A DNA stretch of 64,000 bases from CAYFRC01 sp050946115 (GTDB taxonomy: Bacteria > Bacillota > Clostridia > Christensenellales > Aristaeellaceae): assembly GCA_050946115.1 (NCBI GenBank), contig JBMNUF010000005.1, positions 62,001 to 126,000 of the forward strand, read 5' to 3'. Both the position numbers and the translations under genes were made by a program. How positions within the stretch are numbered: position 1 is the first letter of the stretch; every line of letters starts with the position of its first letter. Under the pieces are notes generated by a model that ran no database searches, was not told the origin of the DNA, and worked only from the letters and a program-made list of their open reading frames with translations. This document shows, piece by piece, positions 1-8,492 of the stretch.

Positions 1-449
1 CCGCTCGCGACGTACAGCCGAACGCCGCGCGCGACGAGTGCCTTCAGGCACCGTTCGCTTCCGGCGATCAGAAACTGTTCCTTCGGAACGCGCCCGCTTT
101 GCAGCGCGTCGAGGCGCGTCTCGACGGTCTCCATCAGGCGGCGGTTGTATTCCGCCTTGTACGCCCACGGGTCCTTCGGCGCGGAGGGGTTTCGCCCGTA
201 CCGCGCGGCTGTCTCCGAGAGCCAGCGCATCTGCAAAATGGTCTGAATGCCCGTGGATTCGTGGATGTATTCGTCCACCATCCGCTCCAATTCGGCATCC
301 GGGCGCGTCCCGCCGGAGATGCTCTCTACCATCAGCGGCTTCATCACCTTTTCCCAGCCGCAGCGTAGGGTGGATATCGTTCCGTCGAAGTCAAACAGCA
401 CCGCCTGTACGGGGCCGCGCGGCGCGGCATGCAGCATTTCCACGGGCAT
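1..449 (-). CDS. HAD-superfamily phosphatase, N-terminal part (cut by window edge)
   Basis: This is the last visible gene of the mannosidase operon and runs off the left edge. The first residues lead into AVLFDFDGTI, the HAD motif I in which the first Asp is the nucleophile. A helical cap follows (about residues 30-130), and the visible part ends near VARGVRLYVASG, which matches the region of motif II (Thr/Ser). HAD enzymes of this type hydrolyse small phosphorylated metabolites, often sugar phosphates, in the cytoplasm. The ATG at 447-449 has AAAGGAG just upstream and lies 15 bases after the stop of the GH38 gene, so co-transcription is likely. A sugar-phosphate phosphatase or beta-phosphoglucomutase-like role is inferred from context only. 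Confidence 0.8.
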   Translation of the reverse strand, partial: MPVEMLHAAPRGPVQAVLFDFDGTISTLRCGWEKVMKPLMVESISGGTRPDAELERMVDEYIHESTGIQTILQMRWLSETAARYGRNPSAPKDPWAYKAEYNRRLMETVETRLDALQSGRVPKEQFLIAGSERCLKALVARGVRLYVAS

Positions 450-464
450 TCATCTCCTTTCGTC

Positions 465-3400
465 TCATCGGCGAATGCGGAACGTCTTGATTTCGTAGGG
501 CTTAAAGGCAAAGGCGAAGCCGCCTTTGTCCGTCGCGACATCCCTTTCGTCCTCCTCCATGAGGTTGCACTCCGCAACGGACGCGATCGGGATGCAGAGG
601 GAAACTTTCGCGGTTCCGCGCGCGCCCTCCGATTCGTATGCGCGCAGGATGATTCCGTCGCCGTCCTCCGCGCCCTTGATCGTATCGATGATCACATTTT
701 TGCAGTCGATTTCCGCAAAGGAGAACGGAGCAACGGAGCGTTTTGCGCTGGCATCTCCCGCAAACGCCCTGAGCGGCTCGTTCAGGCTGTACGCCTCGCG
801 CACGGTGCCGCCCGTGCGCCAATCGCCCGCATGCGGATAGATTGAATACACAAAAGAGTGCTCGCCTTTGTCGCCTACGGGGTCGGGATAGTTCGGAGCG
901 CGCAACAAGGTCAGCCGCATGCGGTTGTCCTTGATGTCGCAGCCGTACTTGCAGTCGTTGAGCAGGCTCACGCCGTAATGCCCTTCGGAAAGGTCCGCCC
1001 ACTTGTGGCAGCACACCTCAAAGCGCGCCCTGTCGTAGCTCGTGTTCCAATGCGTCGGCCGCTCGATCGCGCCGAACTGAATCTCATAGGTCGCCTTTTG
1101 CGAGAGCACGTCGGGGCGGAACGAAGCCTTCAGCATGCGCTGCGTCTCCTGCCAGGAGACGTGCGTCACGAAATCCACGCGCCGCGCGTCGCGCGCAAGC
1201 ACGATGTCCTGCGTGATGGTGGAAAGATTGAATTTGCGTACCGTCCGCACAACGGCGCGAACGGGGCTGTTTTCTGCGAGCGTCACGCTTTCCGCCTTTT
1301 GCAGCGTCCAGAAGCGGCTTTGATACTCTATGTCGATGTTCCACGCGGATTCGCGGTGCGGAATATCCTCAAAAATCGTCAGCAGGTTGGAGGGGTCGTC
1401 GCCCGCGAAGACTTCCCTGCCCGCGCACTTGTCGAAGAGGGATTCGATGTTGCCGTCTTCGTCCAGCATGAGACGCAAATGCGCATTTTCTAAGCAGCGC
1501 ACCGTGGCGCAAAGCCCCGCCTTCGGCGCTTCCTCGTCCGACGCGGTATAGATCGAAACGCCCAGCGCGGGTACGCGCGCCTCGAAGCGGAATTCCGTCT
1601 CGTCGCCGTCGGGCGTCGCGGTGCAGGGTACGATGTTCCCTTCCGCGTCCCGCAGCGAGGAGAACGCCCCGGGAAGGCGCGCCGCCGCTTCGCCTGCATG
1701 TTCCCAGCCCAGGAAGTTCCATACGGCGATTTGCCTGTCCGTCACGCCCAGTTCGGCGTTCAGGCGGCGGACGGCCTTGGAAAAGAGCGCTTCCGCACCC
1801 TCGAAGACCTTTTTATAGCTCGCGTCGCAGTCCTCGTAGACCTGCCCGATGGAAGAGCCGGGCAATATGTCGTGAAACTGGTTGGTGAGGAGGATTTTCC
1901 AGAGGTTGCCGATCTCCTCCGCCGGGTAGTGCGTGCCGAAATGCGCGCTTTCCATCGCGCACGCCATTTCCGTGCGGCGCAGCAGAAATTCGCCCTTGCG
2001 GTTGTTCTTCTTGGTGTTCGCCTGCGACGTATAGGTGCCCCGGTGGAACTCGTAGTACATTTCGTCATTCCAAACAGGGAGCTCGCACTCCGCCTTTTCG
2101 GCATCCATAAAGAAGGATTCGCTCGTCGCAAATTCGGACTTGGGAAGCCCCGGGAAATTCCGCAGCCGCCTGCCGTTTTCGAGCATCTGGTACGTCGTTC
2201 CGCCGCCGCCGTCGCCGTAGCCGACGGTCATCAGCGCGGTGTCGCATACGTCCTTCTGGTCAAAGAGCGCATGGATCTGCGAGAGCGTCGCGGCGTTCAG
2301 CAGCCCGTTGTAGTTGAGCCGCTGCAGATACGAGAGGATGCGCGTGCCATCCGTGCCCTGCCACAAAAACAGGGAGTGGGGGAAGCGATTAGTGTCGTTG
2401 TTGTTGAGCTTGGACGTGAAAAAGTAGTCCACGCCGCTTCTTTTCATGATCTGCGGCAGCGCCCATGTGTAGCCGAACACGTCCGGCATCCAGAACACGC
2501 GCGAGCACTTCCCGAAGCGGCTCAGATAGTACTGCCTGCCGTACAGCAGCTGGCGGACGAGCGATTCGCCGGAGGGGACGTTGGTATCCATCTCCACCCA
2601 CGCATTGCCGACAAGTTCGATGCGCCCGTCCAGAACGCGCTGCCTCACCCTTTCAAACACTTCGGGGTAGAACTCCTCCAGATAGGCAAAGAGCTGCGGC
2701 TGGCTGAACGCGAAGATGAATTCGGGATATCGATCCATGAGGTCGAGTGCGTTGGAAAAGGTGTTCGCCGTCTTCCGAACGGATTCCTTGATCGGCCAGA
2801 GCCACGCGGTGTCGATGTGCGCCTGCCCGACGAATTTTACGAGCGCATCGGTCCTTTCGGGGAGCGCTTCGATGCCCTCGCGCAGCGCTTCTCTTGCGGC
2901 GGGGACGGACGCCTTGAGCCGCCCGATGTCAAATTCCAAATCCAACTTGCCCACGGAATCCGTGATCGCGCGGAAGAGCTTCTTGTGCATGCCGCTGTCG
3001 CCGTTCAAAACTTCCATGATGCGCTGCACGGTGCGGTCGTGCACGCGCGCATTGGAATCCGCAAACACGTCCAACGGGTTTTGGAATACGTCCATCGCCT
3101 CTACGGCGCACAGAAGGTCAAAATAGTACGCCTCGATCTCCTCGTCCACTGCGGCGAGAAACGCCGTCTTCAGCGTGTATTCCTCCACCTGCTCCTGCTC
3201 TTTCAGCGTGATCGCGTAGGAAAACTCGAGGAAGTTCAGGCACGCTTCCACCTCGATCTCGAGCACATCGCCCGGGCGGTATCTTTCGGGGATGTATACG
3301 CGGCTGCGGGAGCGAAACGCGAGATAATCGGCGTTTTTGTACGACGTAACGGACGAGACGATTTCGCCGTTGATGCGCACCTGCCCCTCGCCGCCCATGT

Positions 3401-3665
3401 TCAAAACGAGTACGCGCCGTCCGTCCGCAAGATCTTCGGGGAGCGCGACGCGGGCGCGGAAGATGCGCGTGCGGTCGAACCCCGTTTTCCAGTGGTCGCC
3501 CAAATGCATCTCCGTCCACCCCTCGCCCGTCGGTTCAAAGCGAAGCGGCTCGACATAGCGCAATTCCCGCGTTTCCCATGTTTCGATGTCGCGCCTGTTT
3601 CGGTATACAAGCGGCGCAAGCATGTTCAGCTTGTTGTCGAGGATAATCCTACTCGTGTACTGCAT
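465..3665 (-). CDS. GH38 alpha-mannosidase (long form, 1066 aa)
   Basis: Glycoside hydrolase family 38 enzyme predicted to remove alpha-linked mannose from oligosaccharides by a retaining mechanism. An N-terminal beta-rich domain (about residues 40-280) precedes the catalytic domain. AHIDTAWLWP (about 282-291) supplies metal-binding His and Asp. WVEMDTNVPSGES (about 356-368) contains the expected nucleophile Asp near 360. MPDVFGYTWALPQ and NQFHDILPGSSI are further family signatures. No signal peptide is visible, so it is probably cytoplasmic and acts on imported glycans. Its 1066 residues are typical for bacterial class II enzymes. AAGGAGG lies 8 bases before the ATG. It sits between a second GH38 gene (21-base gap) and a HAD gene, all downstream of a ROK regulator. 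Confidence 0.93.
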   Translation of the reverse strand: MQYTSRIILDNKLNMLAPLVYRNRRDIETWETRELRYVEPLRFEPTGEGWTEMHLGDHWKTGFDRTRIFRARVALPEDLADGRRVLVLNMGGEGQVRINGEIVSSVTSYKNADYLAFRSRSRVYIPERYRPGDVLEIEVEACLNFLEFSYAITLKEQEQVEEYTLKTAFLAAVDEEIEAYYFDLLCAVEAMDVFQNPLDVFADSNARVHDRTVQRIMEVLNGDSGMHKKLFRAITDSVGKLDLEFDIGRLKASVPAAREALREGIEALPERTDALVKFVGQAHIDTAWLWPIKESVRKTANTFSNALDLMDRYPEFIFAFSQPQLFAYLEEFYPEVFERVRQRVLDGRIELVGNAWVEMDTNVPSGESLVRQLLYGRQYYLSRFGKCSRVFWMPDVFGYTWALPQIMKRSGVDYFFTSKLNNNDTNRFPHSLFLWQGTDGTRILSYLQRLNYNGLLNAATLSQIHALFDQKDVCDTALMTVGYGDGGGGTTYQMLENGRRLRNFPGLPKSEFATSESFFMDAEKAECELPVWNDEMYYEFHRGTYTSQANTKKNNRKGEFLLRRTEMACAMESAHFGTHYPAEEIGNLWKILLTNQFHDILPGSSIGQVYEDCDASYKKVFEGAEALFSKAVRRLNAELGVTDRQIAVWNFLGWEHAGEAAARLPGAFSSLRDAEGNIVPCTATPDGDETEFRFEARVPALGVSIYTASDEEAPKAGLCATVRCLENAHLRLMLDEDGNIESLFDKCAGREVFAGDDPSNLLTIFEDIPHRESAWNIDIEYQSRFWTLQKAESVTLAENSPVRAVVRTVRKFNLSTITQDIVLARDARRVDFVTHVSWQETQRMLKASFRPDVLSQKATYEIQFGAIERPTHWNTSYDRARFEVCCHKWADLSEGHYGVSLLNDCKYGCDIKDNRMRLTLLRAPNYPDPVGDKGEHSFVYSIYPHAGDWRTGGTVREAYSLNEPLRAFAGDASAKRSVAPFSFAEIDCKNVIIDTIKGAEDGDGIILRAYESEGARGTAKVSLCIPIASVAECNLMEEDERDVATDKGGFAFAFKPYEIKTFRIRR

Positions 3666-3686
3666 CGATACATCCTCCTTTTCGCA

Positions 3687-6185
3687 CTATTTCTCCCACT
3701 CGGTAAACAGCACTTGCCGCACGGACAGCGCCGAATCGTCCGGGATGAATACGGACTGAATGTCCATGGGCGTGAAGTGCAATTTCCATTCGCGCCCGAA
3801 CATCGGCGCGCGAACGGTTACGCCGGTCTCCTCGCCGATCGTTTCATGCAGGCGCAGGATCCAGCCGTTTCCGTCCTCCGCGCGCTTGAGCGCGCCGACG
3901 GAGATGTTTTCGCGGTCGAGCGAAATCCCTTCGTATGCGGCGGGCAGTTCGCCCTCGTGATAAGTTTCCACGATGTTCGTGAGCGGGCGGTTGAACACCT
4001 CGCCCCTGCGGGAGAGGGACGCTTTCTTCCAGCTTCCGTCGTGGGGAACCAGCGCGTAGCGGAAGCATTGCATTCCCATATCCGCGTGTACACAGAGATC
4101 GTCGCGATGCTCCTGCCCGTAATGGTCGGCGTAAACGGAGGTGTTTGCTACGGTGATGCGCAGGTCGTTTCCCGCGGCGGAGAAGCTGTACTTGCCGTCG
4201 TTCAGCACGGCGAGTCCGCCATTATCGTCTCCGAGTTCCATCCAGCGGTGGCCCGTTTCCTCGCAGCCGTCCGGCTCGCGCTCGATAAAGCCGTAGGCGA
4301 TCTCCGCGCGCGCGACGGGTGCTTCGCAGGCGACGGGGTAGCACATCTTCAGCATGCGGAACTTCTCCTGCATATCCAGGTGCGCCTCCACCTCGATTTG
4401 GTCGGCATCCGCGTACAGGATGTAATCCTGCACGAGCGTGGAAGACAAAACGGATGTCGTCACGCGCAGCTTCGCGCGGACGGGTCCGCGTTCCAACACC
4501 TCCGTGCGGGCATTTCCGAAGCTCTCGCAAAGGCGGTCGAAGGTGAATACGTTGTGCGCCCATGTGTCCACATGCTCGATGTCCACGAGGCGGGCTGCGG
4601 AAGGAGCGGCGAGCACCTCTCTGCCGCTGTCCTTGCGCTTCAGGCTGGTGACGGCGCCGCTCTTTGCGTCGAAGCGGATCGCGATGTGCCTGTTTTCGAT
4701 GCCCGTTTCGGAAATGACGAGGCCCGATGCGGCGATTGCACCCGCGTCGTTGTCCTCGGGCGTGCGCAGGGGGCGATTCTCCCTGTTGGTAGGCTTGCCC
4801 TTTTCGTCCTGATAGATCCAGTACAGGCGATAGCCCAGCCCCGGAACCTTCGCGGTAAACAGGCTGTCCCACTTGTCCGCGCCGTTTGTGCGGCTCGCGC
4901 GGACGACCTGCAGGGGGATGTTTGTGTCGTTTTCGTCCGTGGCGTATTTCACCGCGCCGAAAACCTGAACCTGCGCCTGTGCCTCGAACGGATGCGGGTT
5001 GAACACGACGACGGGCGTGCCGAGGCCGTCCAGCTCCCAAAGGCGGAAGTGGCTCTCCTTGCTGCGGAGGCGGCTCGGAACGCCGCGCACGGTATCGACC
5101 GCCCAGGAAATCTTTTGCAGCGCCTTGTTTTCCTCGCGCGCGGCAAGGGACATGGCTTCGTTATACTGAATCCGCGCGTCTTCATACGCCTCTTTGATCG
5201 AGCAGCCGCACAGGATGTCGTGGAACTGGTTGAACATCACGTTGTACCAGCCCTGCGCGAGCGATGCCCCCTCGTGCCCCGTAAGGCGCGAGGACAGGGC
5301 GGAGAAAATCTCGCTGCGGATCAGCGCATTTTCCGCCCGACGGTTCAGCTTTTTTACGAGCGACGTCGCGGAATAGCAGCCGCTTGCGTGGTGCTGCAAC
5401 TCGCCGTGCCACTCTGGAAGCGCGATGTTTTGCTTTTTCACGTACTCAAAATACGCATCGGGGTCGGAGAAGATGACCTTGTCGCCACCTTCGCCGCTCT
5501 TCTGGTATTCGTGGATCGAGGCGATGTTCTTGATCGTCGGGCCGCCGCCGTGGTTGCCGACGCCGTAAAAGCACATGACGGGAAGCCCCGTTTCCTTCGC
5601 CACCGCCATGGCCTCCACGATGTCCTTATATACGGAGCCGAACCGCGAGCCGTAGCCACCGATGATGCGGAATGTCGCAACCGAGGAGCCGTCCGGCGCG
5701 AACCAGCGGAAGAGCGGCGCGGGAACGCGCGCATTCTCATGCTCGCCCGGCCGCATAAAGACGTAATTGTCGATGCCGCCGCGCTTCAATAGTGCAGGGA
5801 GCATTCCGCTGTGGCCGAAGGTGTCCACATTGTAGCCCGTGCGGGCGGTAATGCCGAATTTCTCCTTAAAATAGCGCTGACTGTACAGAAAATGCCGCGC
5901 GAAGGATTCGCCCGATGGCATGTTGCAGTCCGGCTGGACCCACATGCCGCCGACGATACTCCAGCGCCCCTCGGCGATTCGCTGTTTGATTTTCTCAAAC
6001 ATGGCGGGGCAGCTTTCCTCGACCCAGCGGTAGTACGCGGCGCATGCGGAGGTGAACACGAAGTCCTCCGATTCGTCCAGCCGATCCAGCGCAGACTGAA
6101 AAGACGCCTTGACCTCCTGATACCCCTCCTGCCATTGCCAGAGCCATACAGGGTCGATGTGGGCGTTGCCGATCATGGAAATCAT
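3687..6185 (-). CDS. GH38 alpha-mannosidase (short form, 832 aa)
   Basis: Second GH38 enzyme of the operon. It lacks the N-terminal beta domain of its neighbour and begins almost directly with the catalytic barrel: NAHIDPVWLWQW lies at about residues 7-18 and WVQPDCNMPSGES at about 82-94, with nucleophile Asp near 86. FNQFHDILCGCSI follows in the helical domain, and C-terminal beta domains complete the protein. The frame is open upstream to 6287, but the ATG at 6185 is preferred because AAAGGAGG lies 7 bases before it and the protein then starts at the conserved first strand. It is probably cytoplasmic. It begins 25 bases after the ROK regulator gene, suggesting regulation by that protein. 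The linkage specificity cannot be read from sequence. Confidence 0.92.
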   Translation of the reverse strand: MISMIGNAHIDPVWLWQWQEGYQEVKASFQSALDRLDESEDFVFTSACAAYYRWVEESCPAMFEKIKQRIAEGRWSIVGGMWVQPDCNMPSGESFARHFLYSQRYFKEKFGITARTGYNVDTFGHSGMLPALLKRGGIDNYVFMRPGEHENARVPAPLFRWFAPDGSSVATFRIIGGYGSRFGSVYKDIVEAMAVAKETGLPVMCFYGVGNHGGGPTIKNIASIHEYQKSGEGGDKVIFSDPDAYFEYVKKQNIALPEWHGELQHHASGCYSATSLVKKLNRRAENALIRSEIFSALSSRLTGHEGASLAQGWYNVMFNQFHDILCGCSIKEAYEDARIQYNEAMSLAAREENKALQKISWAVDTVRGVPSRLRSKESHFRLWELDGLGTPVVVFNPHPFEAQAQVQVFGAVKYATDENDTNIPLQVVRASRTNGADKWDSLFTAKVPGLGYRLYWIYQDEKGKPTNRENRPLRTPEDNDAGAIAASGLVISETGIENRHIAIRFDAKSGAVTSLKRKDSGREVLAAPSAARLVDIEHVDTWAHNVFTFDRLCESFGNARTEVLERGPVRAKLRVTTSVLSSTLVQDYILYADADQIEVEAHLDMQEKFRMLKMCYPVACEAPVARAEIAYGFIEREPDGCEETGHRWMELGDDNGGLAVLNDGKYSFSAAGNDLRITVANTSVYADHYGQEHRDDLCVHADMGMQCFRYALVPHDGSWKKASLSRRGEVFNRPLTNIVETYHEGELPAAYEGISLDRENISVGALKRAEDGNGWILRLHETIGEETGVTVRAPMFGREWKLHFTPMDIQSVFIPDDSALSVRQVLFTEWEK

Positions 6186-6210
6186 ACGAAAACCTCCTTT
6201 GTTTGTTGTT

Positions 6211-7470
6211 TCAGGCTTGTATGTTGCTTCTTGCGCCGTTGGGCGCGGGGTCGACAACCTGTTCAAAGGGGAAGAACATCCCCTCAAAAACCTGTTCCAT
6301 CACCGCCGCGATCGTGCCGTAGAGCGCCGCCTCCACGCCGAGGGCGGAGGGGAACACCTGCGCCTGCGTCTCGGCAAGCGGGCCGATCCGCTCATTGAGC
6401 CGCTCCGAAAGGAGGCTTTCAAAGACATGGTTCGCCGCCTCCACGGGCGTTCCCACGTAGATCGTGCGGATGTTCAAAAGCGTGATGACGTTGCACAGCG
6501 CGTGCGCGAGGTACGCGCAGTATTCGCCGAGCAGTTCCTGGCAGAGCGCATCCCCCGCATCCGCCGACAAAATGACCTGATGGATGTCCATCGGTTCGCG
6601 AAAAATGGGATGCTCCGGGAGAAATCGGCGGTACGCCTCCGCAGATCGCAGCATGGCGTTCATGCCCGCATACAATTCGAGGCAGCCGCGATTGCCGCAC
6701 TTGCATACCTCGCCGTCGTAGCGGATGGAGGTATGCCCGATCTCGCCGCTGCGCCCGAACATGCCGTTGTAGATGCGCCCGTCCAGGCACAGTCCGCCGC
6801 TGATTCCCGCCTCCAGCGAGAGGAACAGGAAGGTGTCCTGACCGGCTGCATTGTCGTAAAGATGTTCGGCATACGCCGCCGCGGAGGAATCGTGCGTGAA
6901 GAAAATGGGCAAATCCGTCAGCGATTCCAAAAATTCGCGCAGGGGAAAGTCCGCCGTCTCCCGATAGAAATCCGTCGGGCGCAGGATGATGCCCGCATCG
7001 CAGTCGATCGGGCCTATGGCTGCGACGCTCACCGCAAAGACGGGCTGCGATGCGCGCTCCATGATCCTGAGGAAGATCTCCCCGAGTTTGTTTCGGAACG
7101 TCTCCATCGTCAGATCCGAATCGAGCGCATAGGTGATGCGTTCGAGAATGCGCCCGTCCATCGCGCCTATGATCGCGCAGATGCGCCTCCTCTTGACGAG
7201 AAGACCGCAGATCGCGGGCGCGCGCGGGGACAGTTCCAGCGAAACGGATTTTCGTCCCAGTCGGTTTGCCTGCCTTCCGCCGGATGTCTCCATGAGGATG
7301 CCGCCTTCGATCATGTCGGCGACGATGTTCGTAAGCGTCGTCTTGGTCAGGCACAGCGCCTCCGCGATCCCCACGCGCGTATTCTCTTCGCGCGTCAGAA
7401 TGCATTTCAACACGCCGCCTCGGTTGACGCGGCGCATGAGATTGGGCGTAGCCCGGCTGCCTGTATGCAA
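6211..7470 (-). CDS. ROK-family transcriptional regulator
   Basis: 419-residue ROK protein with an N-terminal winged helix (about residues 10-65) and a C-terminal sugar-kinase fold, as in NagC/XylR-type repressors that sense sugars. The zinc-binding motif CKCGNRGCLE and the sugar-site EIGH are present. The usual ENDANAAA segment reads HDSSAAAYAE, and the glycine-rich loop is LEAGISGG rather than GTGIGAG. It therefore probably binds ligand without acting as a kinase. The likely start is a TTG at 7470 (7468-7470) preceded by GGTGAT, because the conserved TGS..LMRRVNR segment would otherwise be lost. It heads the mannosidase operon and probably controls it in response to a sugar; that part is inference. 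Confidence 0.88.
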   Translation of the reverse strand: MHTGSRATPNLMRRVNRGGVLKCILTREENTRVGIAEALCLTKTTLTNIVADMIEGGILMETSGGRQANRLGRKSVSLELSPRAPAICGLLVKRRRICAIIGAMDGRILERITYALDSDLTMETFRNKLGEIFLRIMERASQPVFAVSVAAIGPIDCDAGIILRPTDFYRETADFPLREFLESLTDLPIFFTHDSSAAAYAEHLYDNAAGQDTFLFLSLEAGISGGLCLDGRIYNGMFGRSGEIGHTSIRYDGEVCKCGNRGCLELYAGMNAMLRSAEAYRRFLPEHPIFREPMDIHQVILSADAGDALCQELLGEYCAYLAHALCNVITLLNIRTIYVGTPVEAANHVFESLLSERLNERIGPLAETQAQVFPSALGVEAALYGTIAAVMEQVFEGMFFPFEQVVDPAPNGARSNIQA

Positions 7471-7512
7471 ACAATCACCCGCTATGTTTCATATTTTTAT
7501 TCGTTCACTTTA

Positions 7513-8163
7513 TTAACTAAATCGATCATATAAAAGAGCCTCGATGGCTTCCGTCAGCATCGCCAGCAATTCGGCGTACCGGGCGTCGGTCAGCGGCGCA
7601 TAACCGTCGGCCTGATCCGCGACGGTCACGAGGTACACATCCGAAACCTCTCCGTCTTTGAGGAATACGGTCGTCGGAAAGAGGATTCGTTTTACGTCGG
7701 GGACGTTCAGCCCTGGGTATGGGTTGAGCCAGGCGTCAAACTTGTCCGGCATCGCGCGATACGGTTCCGTGCCCTCTTTTTCCGTGACGATGGCGCCGTC
7801 GTCGTCCAGATAGCGCCTGTCGCGATCCTGCTGGGCATTATTATATATAGTAAAAATTCCCGTCAAAACGCGCCTCGCGCATCGCATCGAACAATACGGG
7901 GAGCGGCGTTCTGCACCACGGGCATTCGGGGAAGCCGAGACAGAGTATGCCCGTTCCGCCCTCCAGAACGGAAGGTACTTCTTCGGATTTGAGCCAAATC
8001 ACGGAAATCCTCTCGGGAACCTCGATCGCCTGATAGGTGTGGATTCCGTCCGGCGCACTCTGCCCGTTCAGCAGTTCATGTTCGTGCCGAAAGCGTTCGG
8101 TTCCGATATTTCTTCGCCGCATGCGCTGAAACTCAGCAGCAAAACAAGCGCCAAAGGGTGCAT
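7513..8163 (-). pseudogene. Thioredoxin-like lipoprotein gene with two frameshifts
   Basis: Three reading frames must be joined to give one sensible protein. Frame one starts at 8163 with MHPLALVLLLSFSAC, a lipoprotein-like signal, and stops about 30 codons later. Frame two (to 7841) carries FPECPWCRTPLP, a thioredoxin-type CxxC site, and stops at an AT-rich run (TTTTTACTATATATAA). Frame three (to 7513) resumes with YNNAQQDRDRRYLDDDG and contains LFPTTVFLKDG, the cis-Pro strand typical of thioredoxin folds. The pieces line up without gaps or overlap, so the gene looks like a recently broken extracytoplasmic thiol-disulfide or thioredoxin-like lipoprotein. A sequencing or assembly error at short repeats is the alternative. 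It lies between the mannosidase operon and the ABC transporter. Confidence 0.72.
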
Positions 8164-8348
8164 GGCAATTTCTTTTGCACCCCGAATCGCCTTCCTCACC
8201 ATTATTGTAAACACAGTATACCTTCTTCCCCCGAAAATGTCAACCTCGCACTTGCGGTATGGCAAAATATTTGTCCGAGAGCCGCATAAACTTCCGCCCT
8301 ATATCGGCACTTTGAATAGAATTTTTGAAAAAACATTTATTCAAAAGC

Positions 8349-8378
8349 TTGACTAAAATGCGCGCCCTATTGTATAAT
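8349..8378 (+). promoter_or_regulatory. Sigma-70 type promoter for the Opp-like operon
   Basis: TTGACT at 8349-8354 and TATAAT at 8373-8378 with an 18-base spacer, followed by a leader of about 110 bases before the substrate-binding protein gene. The 330-base stretch from 8164 to 8492 holds this promoter and leader. I see no gene in it and no riboswitch I can name. Confidence 0.75.
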
Positions 8379-8492
8379 AAGGTATCACAAAACGTCGCGC
8401 CGGGTTACGAACGGCGGGTCGCAGCGCCTTCAAAATCCGGCGCCTCGTGAAAACCCCGCAACGGCGGAACAAAAAAAGGAGGAGATCACCCA

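Noticed and set aside
1698..5792. A 1364-codon open frame on the plus strand
   Set aside because: It is antisense to both GH38 genes, has the Arg/Ala/Val-rich composition of a shadow frame in GC-rich DNA and no domain pattern.
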